In this document: positions 20,690 to 28,709 of the stretch, in pieces
Numbering within the stretch: position 1 is the first letter of the stretch
Layout: every line of letters starts with the position of its first letter
Assembly: GCA_024707145.1 (NCBI GenBank)
Contig: JANQAI010000012.1
Location: 1 to 64,000 of the forward strand
DNA length: 64,000 nt
Reading direction: 5' to 3'
From: Magnetospirillum sp.
GTDB taxonomy: Bacteria > Pseudomonadota > Alphaproteobacteria > Rhodospirillales > Magnetospirillaceae
Program-made: the position numbers and the translations under genes
The notes under the pieces: model-generated
Seen by the model: the letters and a program-made list of their open reading frames with translations, nothing else
The model's database searches: none
What the model was told of the DNA's origin: nothing

Positions 20690-22000
20690 ATGTCCGACCT
20701 GTCCTCCGACGAGCTGCGCGCCCTGGACGCCCGCCACGTCTGGCACCCCTTCACCCAGGCCGGCACCGCCCCGCCGGCCATCCTGGCGCGGGGCGGCAAG
20801 GGAGCGACCATTCATGGCGCCGACGGCAGGGAATACCTGGACGTCTGCTCGTCGTGGTGGGTCAACCTGCACGGCCACGCCAATCCGATGATCGCCAAGG
20901 CCATCGCCGAGCAGGCCGCCCGGCTGGAGCAGGTAATCTTCGCCGACTTCACCCACGAGCCCGCCGTGCGGCTGGCGGCGCGGGTGGCTGGCCACCTGCC
21001 CGGCGACCTGGACCGGGTGTTCTTTTCCGATGACGGCTCCACCGCCGTCGAGGTGGCACTGAAGATGGCGCGCCAATACTGGAGCAACCAGGGCCAGGAC
21101 CGCCGCGTCTACGTCGCCTTCCACGGCGGCTACCATGGCGACACGGCCGGTTCCATGTCGGTGGGCCGCTCCTGCGGCATCTTCGCCGCCTGGGAGAACA
21201 TGATGTTCCCGGTGGAGGTGGCGCCCTTCCCGGTGACCTGGGACGGCGACGAGGAGGCCGAGGCCAAGGAGCAGCGCGCCCTGCTGGCGCTGGACGAGAT
21301 CCTGGAGCGCAATGCCGGCAAGGTGGCCGGCGTGATCATCGAGCCGTTGATCCAGGGCGCCGCCGGCATGCGCATGTGCCGCCCGCACTTCCTGCGGACG
21401 CTGGAGGCCCGCGTGCGCGAGGCCGGCAGCCTGCTGATCCTGGACGAGGTGATGACCGGCTTCGGCCGCACCGGCGAAATCTTCGCCTGCGTCAAGGCCG
21501 GCATCCTGCCCGACTTCGTCTGCCTGTCCAAGGGACTGACCGGCGGCTTCCTGCCCATGTCGTTGACGGTGACGCGGGAGTTCATCTACGAAGGGTTCCT
21601 GGGCACCGAGGTATCCAAGGCGTTCCTGCATGGTCATTCCTACACCGCCAACCCGCTGGGCTGCGCCGCCGGCCTGGCCTCGCTGGACCTGCTGGAGGGA
21701 ACGGAGTGCCAGGCCCGCATCCAGGCCATCGAGGCGATCCACCGTCAGCGGCTGCCCGGCACTGCCCGGCATCCGGGCGTGTCCAAGGCCCGCCTCTGCG
21801 GCACCATCGCCGCCTTCGACTTGGCCGGCCAGGGCTATGGCGGGGCGCTGAGCACCCGGATGAAAAACGCCTTCCTGGAGAAGGGTCTGCTCATGCGGCC
21901 CATGGGCGACGTGCTCTACCTGCTGCCGCCTTATTGCATCACGGATATGGAACTGCACCGCGCCTGGGATATCATCGACGGCGTCATCAGCCATTTGTGA
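20690..22000 (+). CDS. bioA: DAPA aminotransferase BioA
   Basis: 436-residue class III PLP aminotransferase converting KAPA to DAPA with SAM as amino donor. DARHVWHPFTQ at the N-terminus is the BioA hallmark. Further motifs are SSWWVNLHGHANP, YHGDTAGSMSVG, LILDEVMTGFGRTG, the PLP lysine LSKGLTGGFLPM, and HGHSYTANPLGCAAG. It ends the biotin operon. The next gene starts 9 bases later and may be cotranscribed. Confidence 0.96.
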   Translation: MSDLSSDELRALDARHVWHPFTQAGTAPPAILARGGKGATIHGADGREYLDVCSSWWVNLHGHANPMIAKAIAEQAARLEQVIFADFTHEPAVRLAARVAGHLPGDLDRVFFSDDGSTAVEVALKMARQYWSNQGQDRRVYVAFHGGYHGDTAGSMSVGRSCGIFAAWENMMFPVEVAPFPVTWDGDEEAEAKEQRALLALDEILERNAGKVAGVIIEPLIQGAAGMRMCRPHFLRTLEARVREAGSLLILDEVMTGFGRTGEIFACVKAGILPDFVCLSKGLTGGFLPMSLTVTREFIYEGFLGTEVSKAFLHGHSYTANPLGCAAGLASLDLLEGTECQARIQAIEAIHRQRLPGTARHPGVSKARLCGTIAAFDLAGQGYGGALSTRMKNAFLEKGLLMRPMGDVLYLLPPYCITDMELHRAWDIIDGVISHL

Positions 22001-22008
22001 GTCCCGCG

Positions 22009-22577
22009 ATGCTGCGCATTGAGGAAATCGTCGGCGCCATGGACGACGAGTTCCGCTATGCGCTGGAGGCGCTGAGCGACGAGCGGCTGGAAGCGCTGGC
22101 CGCCGACAAGGCGGCGCTGCGGCGGTTGCGCCCGGTGGGGGTTTCCCATGCCGAGGCCCTGGCCATGATCGCCGCCATCCAGGACCGCCGTCAGGCCAAG
22201 CATCAACAGGAAACGGAGGCGCAGCAGCGCAAGGTGGAACGCGCCGCCCGGCGCAAACCCTCCCCCGGCGCAGGAAGGCTCCGCCCGCCGCGCCGCCGCA
22301 GCCGGCGGCGGAGACGCCTCGCCCCACGCCGCCCCCGCTGGTGCTGCCGCCCCCTGCCCGGCCCGCCCGCCTGGCCGCCCCGTCCGCCGCCGGCCCGGCC
22401 ATCCGCCTGCCGCCCCCCATCATGCCGGTGGACGCCATCCTTCTGCCGCCGCCCGTGGACGCGCCCTTGCCCCCTCCGGCGGTACACCCCGTGGAAAGCC
22501 GGCGGCGCGACCGGAGAATCCTGGCGCTGGCCTTGGCCGTGACGGCGCTGGGCGTTCTCGCCCTGATGGCGATTTAG
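22009..22577 (+). CDS. Pro-rich protein with C-terminal TM, one frameshift
   Basis: About 189 residues after correction. The N-terminal 80 residues are charged and helical (IEEIVGAMDDEFRYALEALS, then RRQAKHQQETEAQQRKVERA). A proline-rich linker follows (PPPLVLPPPARPARL, PPPIMPVDAILLPPPVDAP), then a single C-terminal transmembrane helix ILALALAVTALGVLALMAI. The two parts lie in different frames that meet near 22262, consistent with one missing base. The topology, a cytoplasmic helical head on a Pro-rich stalk with a tail anchor, suggests a membrane-tethered scaffold. It is nine bases after bioA but unrelated to biotin. Family not recognised. Confidence 0.55.
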
Positions 22578-22635
22578 TCAGGAACATCCCCGCCCGCTTT
22601 GCATTCATGGGGTATCACCGCATGGAGGCAAACCC

Positions 22636-22944
22636 ATGAACACTTCCCTGGCCGTCGCCGTCCTGTTGTCCGCCCTGGCGGCATCGCCCGTACTCGCGCA
22701 AACCCAGTCCGAACGCGAAGCCACGCCGATGCCGCAGCAATCCACCACCCCCACCGACGACCAGCAGGCCCAGAGGCCGGACCAGCGCCGGAGCGGCGAG
22801 GTGGAAGAGCTGCGCAATCGTTCGATGAGTTCGCCCAACGTCAGGGGCGAGTCGGTCCCGGAAAACCCCAATACCGGCGTGCCTGAAGCGCAGGACCGCG
22901 GCGAGTCGAAGCGCCAGTTGGAGGGAGCGGTGCCCCGTCCGTGA
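22636..22944 (+). CDS. Small exported hydrophilic protein
   Basis: 102 residues. The Sec signal peptide MNTSLAVAVLLSALAASPVL-AQ is followed by a very hydrophilic, probably disordered chain rich in Glu, Gln, Arg, Pro and Ser (REATPMPQQSTTPTDDQQAQ). GGAGG lies well placed before the ATG. Its leader closely resembles those of the next two genes (23080 and 23641), suggesting a set of small exported proteins acting in the envelope. No family recognised. Confidence 0.65.
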   Translation: MNTSLAVAVLLSALAASPVLAQTQSEREATPMPQQSTTPTDDQQAQRPDQRRSGEVEELRNRSMSSPNVRGESVPENPNTGVPEAQDRGESKRQLEGAVPRP

Positions 22945-23079
22945 CCGTGGCCGAGGGGCCGGCGGAAACGCGCAGAGGGACGCACCCTGGAACCATCGCC
23001 GGTCCTGGACATTGACCGCGTGGGACCGCGTGGCCGCCGCCGCCGCTCCCGCACCGGAATATCAAGCGGAGGAAATCAG

Positions 23080-23472
23080 ATGACGAAGGCCCTTACCCTC
23101 GCCCTGCTGGGCGCCCTGGCCATCAGCCCGGCCATGGCCGCCGGCATGGGCGAGCAGCAGCAGCACAGCGGCTATCAGAGCCAATCCGGCCGTTCGGCGC
23201 AGCTGGACCAGAACACCGCCCGCCAAGTGCAGCAGCAGTTGCAGCAGCAGGGCTATGACGTGGGTCAGGTGGACGGCATCTGGGGCGCTCGCTCGCGTCA
23301 GGCGCTGATGAATTTCCAGCGCGACCAGAATCTGCAGGCCAGCGGACGGCCGGATCAGCAGACTATGGCGGCCCTGGGAATCGACCAGAGCGCCCAGCAG
23401 GCCCAGACCCCCGAGGGTGGCCGCTCGCAGGACCAGCAGCAGCAGCAGGGCCGTGGATGGATGGGCCGCTGA
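23080..23472 (+). CDS. Exported peptidoglycan-binding domain protein
   Basis: 130 residues. Signal peptide MTKALTLALLGALAISPAMA, then a Gln-rich linker, one PG_binding_1 domain (VQQQLQQQGYDVGQVDGIWG, ARSRQALMNFQRDQNLQ, TMAALGID) and a Gln-rich tail. The domain's G-x-x-x-G-x-x-D-G-x-x-G pattern is intact. No catalytic domain is attached, so it probably binds or coats peptidoglycan. The start is fixed by GGAGGAAATCAG. Confidence 0.8.
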   Translation: MTKALTLALLGALAISPAMAAGMGEQQQHSGYQSQSGRSAQLDQNTARQVQQQLQQQGYDVGQVDGIWGARSRQALMNFQRDQNLQASGRPDQQTMAALGIDQSAQQAQTPEGGRSQDQQQQQGRGWMGR

Positions 23473-23640
23473 CGTGGCCGTCAGGGCGGGCGGCCACGGC
23501 CCCCGCCCGTCTTCTCTTCTTGCCCCATGGCGGGCCGCCCCCGCCCCATCGGCGTCCGGCCGCCCTGGCCGAAGCGCCGCATCCTGGAAACGCTCCCCGG
23601 AATGTCCCGAAGATCTTCCGTTTCGGTCAGGAGGTGATCA

Positions 23641-24219
23641 ATGAAGTCGAGTTTCGCCGTTGCCGTCCTGGGGGCATTGGCCGCCAGCACCGCCTGGGCC
23701 CAACAGACCCCCTCATCCGCCGGACGGCCGCCGTGGCAGAGCCCGGGAGAGCCCTTGGCGGCGGCCCAGACCACCCGCGAGTACGTCCCCAACCGCGACG
23801 TCATCCGGGCCGTCCAGCAGCGCTTGAACCAAGTGGGTTACAGCACCGAGGTCAACGGCAATTACGACGCCAACCTGCGCAACAACGTGCTGCGCTTCCA
23901 GTCGGCGAACGGCCTGCGCCCTACCGGCGAGGTGGACATGTCCACCATCGGCGCGCTCGGCATCAACGTCCAGCCGGTCGGGGTGGCGCCCCCCACCACG
24001 GCCATGCTGCCGCCGCCAGCCGAACCGGTGGTCATACCGCCAGCCTACAGGCAGGTGATGGAACGCGATACCCACATGAGCAGCCCGCAAACCCGGGCAC
24101 AGGAAACGCCGGTACAGAACAACGCCGGCCTCACTATCAGCCGCAACGACGTTCAGGTGGGCGAAGCGCCGCCCGGCTTCCCACCCGGCTATCCCGCCGA
24201 GGATCTCGGTCTCTATTGA
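23641..24219 (+). CDS. Exported peptidoglycan-binding domain protein
   Basis: 192 residues. Signal peptide MKSSFAVAVLGALAASTAWA-QQ. PG_binding_1-like domain at about 50-110 (IRAVQQRLNQVGYSTEVNGN, LRNNVLRFQSANGLRPTGEV, STIGALGIN). The C-terminal half is Pro-rich and unstructured, ending PGFPPGYPAEDLGLY. The start is preceded by AGGAGGTGATCA, an almost full-length complement of the 16S tail, so strong translation is expected. It looks paralogous to the 23080 product. Confidence 0.8.
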   Translation: MKSSFAVAVLGALAASTAWAQQTPSSAGRPPWQSPGEPLAAAQTTREYVPNRDVIRAVQQRLNQVGYSTEVNGNYDANLRNNVLRFQSANGLRPTGEVDMSTIGALGINVQPVGVAPPTTAMLPPPAEPVVIPPAYRQVMERDTHMSSPQTRAQETPVQNNAGLTISRNDVQVGEAPPGFPPGYPAEDLGLY

Positions 24220-24272
24220 CGCGGCGAGCCCGGCCTCGCGAGGGGCCGGGCCGGACAGTGCGCGGATCCGTT

Positions 24273-24686
24273 TCAGAAGCGGAAATTGAGGACGCTGCCG
24301 GGCCGCACCGCGCCGGCGGTGGTCAGGCGCATGTTGGTTTCATAGATGCCGATGCCACGCAGCACCATCGCCAGGAATACCCGGCCGGCACCGCCCGATT
24401 CGGACACGTCCTCGCTTTCCTCGACCTGGAAGCCCTTGGCCGCGCGCATGACGAAGGGCGTGGCCTTTTCCTGCTCGTGCCCGTCCCGTTCCTGGTCGAA
24501 CGAGCGTTCCTCGTCATAGCGCCACAGCCGGTTGTCGTTGACCCCGATCTGGGGGGAAAAGTCGGCGCCCTCGACCCCGGGCCCCACAGACGCGACGTTG
24601 CGGCCGCCCGAGGCGGGGCGGGCCGTGGCCGCCGCCGCCATGCCGGGCGATGCAATCGCCGAGACTCTGTTGGACCCCAGGGCCAT
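24273..24686 (-). CDS. Hypothetical protein
   Basis: 137 residues beginning MALGSNRVSAIASPGMAAAA. The C-terminal part (TPFVMRAAKGFQVEESEDVS, GRVFLAMVLRGIGIYETNMR, GAVRPGSVLNFRF) has ordinary amino acid use and a plausible alpha/beta pattern. No signal peptide or transmembrane helix is convincing. It is convergent with the gene ending at 24219. The start is uncertain, as no good ribosome-binding site precedes the ATG. Family not recognised. Confidence 0.55.
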   Translation of the reverse strand: MALGSNRVSAIASPGMAAAATARPASGGRNVASVGPGVEGADFSPQIGVNDNRLWRYDEERSFDQERDGHEQEKATPFVMRAAKGFQVEESEDVSESGGAGRVFLAMVLRGIGIYETNMRLTTAGAVRPGSVLNFRF

Positions 24687-25025
24687 GATGGCACCCAACC
24701 TTTTGAGAAAATAGACTAACCCGATCTTAAGTATAGGGTTCCGGACCACCCAATTCCAGTGATTTCCGGGATTTTTTTTTAAATTCTCAGCTTTACGCAC
24801 AGGTGCTCCACCTCGCCCAGCTAAATACCCGACAATAGTCGCAAGAAATTTGGCAGTAGCGGCGGCAGAAATGTTCGACGGCGGCGCCGGAAGCCCTCGC
24901 CGCCCCGCCCCATCTCGCAGTTGCAAAATTTTCATAAACCCTTGGACGGCCGTGGCTTATAGTCGACGTCGCGAACCGGCCACCCGGAATCGAGCGGCCG
25001 TTCCATCGTCGTCCAAGGAGCGCCC
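24687..25025. promoter_or_regulatory. Divergent AT-richer spacer before phaC
   Basis: 339 bases between the hypothetical gene and phaC, with AT-rich tracts near 24770-24790 (a run of nine T) and 24850. It probably holds both promoters, but no specific operator was recognised. Purine-rich CAAGGAGCGCCC just before 25026 is the phaC ribosome-binding site. Confidence 0.45.
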
Positions 25026-26909
25026 ATGAACGAGATCCGCCAGCAGGCCACCATCGTCGCCCAGCCCAGCCCCCATGCCGAGGGCACGCCCGACGGCACG
25101 CGCGACATCCCCGGCCCGGCCGCGCCGCAGCCCGTTCATCCGCTGGTCGCCCTGCCGCCGCGTGTCGAGCACTTCACCCCGCCCTTTCCCATCTTCACCG
25201 AGTCCACCGACCGGCTGATGCATGCCGCCCAGGGGCGCTTCACCATGGCGCTGTCGCCGGCCTCGCTGCTGCTGGCCTATCTGGATTGGCAGGTCCACCT
25301 GCTCAACTCACCGGGCAAGGCAGGCGAACTGGCGCAGAATGCGCTGTCCAAGGCGCTGCCGCTGACCCGCTATGCCGTTGATTCGCTGATGGGACGCACC
25401 GATCCCGACCCCTTCGTGCCGCTGGCCCAGGATTCCCGCTTCGCCAGTCCGGAATGGCAGCGCTTCCCCTACAACGTCCTGTCCCAGGCCTTCCTGTACA
25501 CCGAGCAGTGGTGGCACTACGCCACCACCGGCGTGCGCGGCGTCGGCCCGCACCGGCAGCAGATGGTCAGTTTCGCCGCCCGCCAGTTGCTGGACATGTT
25601 CTCGCCGTCCAACTCGCCCTGGCTGAACCCGGACGTGCTGAAGGTCACCGCCGATCAAGGCGGCGAGAACCTAGTGCGCGGCTGGCAGAATTTCTGCGAC
25701 GACGTCATGCGCAACCTGACCGGACGCGATTACGCGCCGGACGAGCGCTACGCCGTGGGCAAGGGCGTGGCGGTGACGCCGGGCAAGGTGGTGTTCCGCA
25801 ACAAGCTGATCGAGCTGATCCAGTACGCCCCCACCACCCCGGACGTGCATGCCGAGCCCATCCTGATCGTGCCGGCCTGGATCATGAAGTACTACATCCT
25901 GGACCTGTCGCCGGCCAATTCCATGGTCCGCTGGCTGGTGTCCAAGGGCCATACGGTGTTCGTCGTCTCGTGGAAGAATCCCGGCCCCGAGGACCGCGAC
26001 CTGGGCATGGCCGACTACCGCCGGCTGGGCGTGATGGCGGCGCTGGACGCGATCAACGCCGTCGTGCCTGGAAAGAAGGTGCATGCGGCCGGCTATTGCC
26101 TGGGCGGCACGCTGCTGTCCATCGCCGCCGCCGCCATGGCGCGGGAAGGCGACGAGCGGCTGGCCTCGGTCACCCTGCTGGCGGCGCAGACCGATTTCGA
26201 GGATGCCGGCGAGATCATGCTGTTCATCGACGAAAGCCAAGTCACCTACCTGGAGGACATCATGTGGGACCAGGGCTACCTGGACACCAAGCAGATGGCC
26301 GGCGCCTTCCAGATGCTGCGCTCCAACGACCTGATCTGGTCGCGCATGGTACGCCAGTACTTCCTGGGCGAGAGCGAGCACGCCAACGACCTGATGGCCT
26401 GGAACGCCGACGCCACCCGCATGCCCTTCAAGATGCACACCGAGTACCTGCGCCGGCTGTTCCTCAACAACATGCTGGCCAAGGGCCGCTATACGGTCGA
26501 GGGCCGCCCCATCGCCCTGACCGACATCCGCGCGCCCATCTGCGCGGTCGGCACCACCAAGGACCACGTGGCGCCGTGGAAGTCGGTCTACAAGATCGGC
26601 ATCCTGACCGACACCGAGGTCACCTTCATCCTGTGCAACGGCGGCCACAATGCCGGCATCGTCTCGGAGCCCGGCCACAAGCACCGGTCCTACCAGATCG
26701 CCACCCGCGCCGACGCCGACAAGTACATCGACCCCGACAGCTGGGCGGCGCTGACGCCCAAACACGAGGGGTCGTGGTGGGAAGCGTGGGAGGAGTGGAT
26801 GGTCCGCAATTCCTCGGGCGAACGCACCGCGCCGCCCGGACTGGGCGCCCCCGAGCGGGGCTACCCGGCGGTGGCCGACGCGCCCGGCGCCTATGTGCTG
26901 ATGCCGTAG
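25026..26909 (+). CDS. phaC: Class I PHA synthase PhaC
   Basis: 627-residue poly(3-hydroxyalkanoate) synthase polymerising 3-hydroxyacyl-CoA on granule surfaces. The N-terminal helical domain contains FIFTESTDRLMHA-like sequence (FPIFTESTDRLMHAAQGRFT). The lipase-box cysteine is in AAGYCLGGTLLS, the catalytic Asp in TTKDHVAPWKS and His in CNGGHNAGIVSEPG. The length of about 600 fits class I (no PhaE partner). No phaA, phaB or phasin gene is adjacent. The TAG stop is the first triplet of the palindromic element at 26907. Confidence 0.95.
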   Translation: MNEIRQQATIVAQPSPHAEGTPDGTRDIPGPAAPQPVHPLVALPPRVEHFTPPFPIFTESTDRLMHAAQGRFTMALSPASLLLAYLDWQVHLLNSPGKAGELAQNALSKALPLTRYAVDSLMGRTDPDPFVPLAQDSRFASPEWQRFPYNVLSQAFLYTEQWWHYATTGVRGVGPHRQQMVSFAARQLLDMFSPSNSPWLNPDVLKVTADQGGENLVRGWQNFCDDVMRNLTGRDYAPDERYAVGKGVAVTPGKVVFRNKLIELIQYAPTTPDVHAEPILIVPAWIMKYYILDLSPANSMVRWLVSKGHTVFVVSWKNPGPEDRDLGMADYRRLGVMAALDAINAVVPGKKVHAAGYCLGGTLLSIAAAAMAREGDERLASVTLLAAQTDFEDAGEIMLFIDESQVTYLEDIMWDQGYLDTKQMAGAFQMLRSNDLIWSRMVRQYFLGESEHANDLMAWNADATRMPFKMHTEYLRRLFLNNMLAKGRYTVEGRPIALTDIRAPICAVGTTKDHVAPWKSVYKIGILTDTEVTFILCNGGHNAGIVSEPGHKHRSYQIATRADADKYIDPDSWAALTPKHEGSWWEAWEEWMVRNSSGERTAPPGLGAPERGYPAVADAPGAYVLMP

Positions 26910-26983
26910 AGCCGGATGCGTGCAGGTCGAACGCCTTGCGATCCGACCTGCACGCAGGATCCGTCTCTTGTCGTCGCGCTCTA
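26907..26983. repeat. Palindromic element, TAGAG-ended family, copy D
   Basis: 77 bp bounded by TAGAG and CTCTA. Internal hairpin GCGTGCAGGTCG / CGACCTGCACGC has a loop close to that of copy A (46083-46147). The right end TGTCGTCGCGCTCTA is the complement of the TAGAGCGCGATGACA end of copies A and B. The left TAG is the phaC stop codon. Confidence 0.8.
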
Positions 26984-27048
26984 ACGGGACATTAACCATT
27001 CGCGTGAAGTAATGGGGCCGGAGAAGTGTCCTTGAGGAACCCGGCCCC

Positions 27049-27318
27049 ATGAGCGACGATATCATGGTCGGCGACAAGCCGTCCGAGGCGGTCTACGACG
27101 TCACCGTCGAATGCTATGCCGTGCTGGGCACCGCCGACCTGCCCATCGCGCAGTTGCTGAAGCTGGGCCGCGGCGCCGTGGTGGAGCTGGACCGCAAGGT
27201 GAACGATCCCGTCGATCTCTACGTGAACCGCAAGAAGATCGCCAAGGCGGAAGTGGTGGTGGTCGAGGACCACCTGGCGGTCACCATCACCGAGGTGCTG
27301 AAGCGCGCCGCCGACTGA
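27049..27318 (+). CDS. fliN: FliN-type flagellar motor switch protein
   Basis: 89-residue SpoA-domain protein: YDVTVECYAVLGTADLPIAQ, LLKLGRGAVVELDRKVNDPV, DLYVNRKKIAKAEVVVVEDH, LAVTITEVL. This is the core of FliN, part of the flagellar C-ring switch that binds CheY-P and sets rotation direction. It is short, consisting of the SpoA domain with a small N-terminal tail. No other flagellar gene is nearby, so it may be an orphan or second copy. Confidence 0.88.
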   Translation: MSDDIMVGDKPSEAVYDVTVECYAVLGTADLPIAQLLKLGRGAVVELDRKVNDPVDLYVNRKKIAKAEVVVVEDHLAVTITEVLKRAAD

Positions 27319-27319
27319 C

Positions 27320-27517
27320 CTAGATCAGCGGCCGGGTGCCGTCGGTGAACATCAGCACCTTGGAAGCCGGGTGCTGCACATAGCCCAGCAGCCCCCGCTG
27401 GCCTACGTGGGGGGCATCCTTGCAGGCGAACTGCTCCTCCTGCAGATAGTAGCGGCGACCTACTGCGGTCACGACCCAGTAGTCGTCTAACTTTCCGACC
27501 ACTTCGGCTTCGTCCAT
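27320..27517 (-). CDS. Small hypothetical protein
   Basis: 65 residues from an ATG preceded by GGAGAGGG. The sequence MDEAEVVGKLDDYWVVTAVG, then RRYYLQEEQFACKDAPHVGQ, ending HPASKVLMFTDGTRPLI, looks like a small beta-rich fold. No signal or membrane segment. It ends one base past the convergent fliN gene. Family not recognised. Confidence 0.6.
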   Translation of the reverse strand: MDEAEVVGKLDDYWVVTAVGRRYYLQEEQFACKDAPHVGQRGLLGYVQHPASKVLMFTDGTRPLI

Positions 27518-27737
27518 CGGCCCTCTCCGGGTTACCACTCGGTTAAGAATGGCTAGCCGTTTCCCAAAATTGGCTTCCGCGAAAGAGGTAGACTACCTCA
27601 TGCGGGTGTACCCTCCCCGGAAGCGTACTGCACCATTGTCAGCGCGGCCTCATATTCAAGGGGCTGTCGCTTGACCGTGGCGCAACGCGCGCTACCCTGA
27701 ATGTCTTGCCACCTTCGCGACCACACGGATGGGCTTC

Positions 27738-28394
27738 ATGAAATTCTTCCTCGATACCGCCGAAATTTCCGAAATCAAGGCGCTGGCCGATACCGGCCTG
27801 GTGGACGGCGTCACCACCAACCCGTCGCTGATCGCCAAGTCGGGCCGCAAGATCCTGGACGTCGTCTGCGAGATTTGCGACCTCATCCCCGGCCCGGTTT
27901 CGGCCGAGGTGGCCGCCACCGATTACGAAACCATGCTGGCGGAAGGCCGCAAGCTGGCCGGCCTCCGCCCCAACGTGGCGGTGAAGGTGCCGCTGACCGC
28001 CGACGGGCTGAAGGCGTGCAAGGCGCTGTCCGATGACGGTGTGCTGGTGAACGTCACCCTGTGCTTTTCGGCCAATCAGGCCATCCTGGCGGCCAAGGCG
28101 GGCGCCGCCTTCGTCTCGCCCTTCGTCGGCCGGCTGGACGACATCGGCCAGGACGGCATGCAGCTGATTTCCGACATCGTCGAGATCTACGCCCAGTACC
28201 CGGACTTCACCACCGACGTGCTGGTCGCCTCGGTGCGCAGCCCCATGCACGTCACCGACGCCGCCCGCCTGGGCGCCCATGTGGTGACCATGCCGCCGGC
28301 CATCCTGAAGCAGATGTACGCCCATCCGCTGACCGACAAAGGCCTGGCTGCCTTCACCGCCGATTGGGCCAAGACCGGCCAGAGCATCCTGTAG
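27738..28394 (+). CDS. tal: Transaldolase (small TalC/Fsa-like type)
   Basis: 218-residue class I aldolase of the short transaldolase/fructose-6-phosphate aldolase family. [58 protein letters not shown] (Schiff-base lysine in the VKVPLT motif), [20 protein letters not shown] and [12 protein letters not shown] [14 protein letters not shown]. It transfers dihydroxyacetone units in the non-oxidative pentose phosphate pathway. An in-frame ATG at 27729 is an alternative start; I prefer the internal ATG because MKFFLDTA is the family N-terminus. Confidence 0.93.
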   Translation: MKFFLDTAEISEIKALADTGLVDGVTTNPSLIAKSGRKILDVVCEICDLIPGPVSAEVAATDYETMLAEGRKLAGLRPNVAVKVPLTADGLKACKALSDDGVLVNVTLCFSANQAILAAKAGAAFVSPFVGRLDDIGQDGMQLISDIVEIYAQYPDFTTDVLVASVRSPMHVTDAARLGAHVVTMPPAILKQMYAHPLTDKGLAAFTADWAKTGQSIL

Positions 28395-28424
28395 GCCGCG
28401 CCCCACAGGCGACCGGACACGGAA

Positions 28425-28454
28425 AAGGGCGGCTCCCTCGCGGGGGCCGCCCTT
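28425..28454 (+). terminator. Hairpin after transaldolase
   Basis: 9-bp stem AAGGGCGGC / GCCGCCCTT about 30 bases after the stop. The T-run is weak (TGTCATTTC), so termination may be partial. Confidence 0.6.
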
Positions 28455-28459
28455 GTCAT

Positions 28460-28709
28460 TTCGCCGTGAAAATCCACGCTTCCAGCCGGCTTCCGCGCCC
28501 CGGCGGGAGCAAACCGGCATGGCCGGGGAATTATTTGTAAATGCACGAATTTGGGCGCAGGGACGCAAAATCGTTTCAATTAACCGCCGAAATTTGAAAT
28601 TGCAACAGATAAATTCGCCCTGGCCGGGCGCGTCCTTCGCGCTTCCGTCGTATCCGTCTGAAGCCCTAGGGTTGAGCCTACCAAGACGTTCAATAAAGCG
28701 AGGCAACGG
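28460..28709 (+). promoter_or_regulatory. Upstream region of acetyl-CoA hydrolase gene
   Basis: 250-base spacer with an AT-rich core (28525-28615) including GAAATTTGAAATTGCAAC and TTTGTAAATGCAC, standing out from the surrounding GC-rich DNA. It is a likely promoter and operator region for the CoA-transferase gene. No specific regulator site is assigned. Confidence 0.45.
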
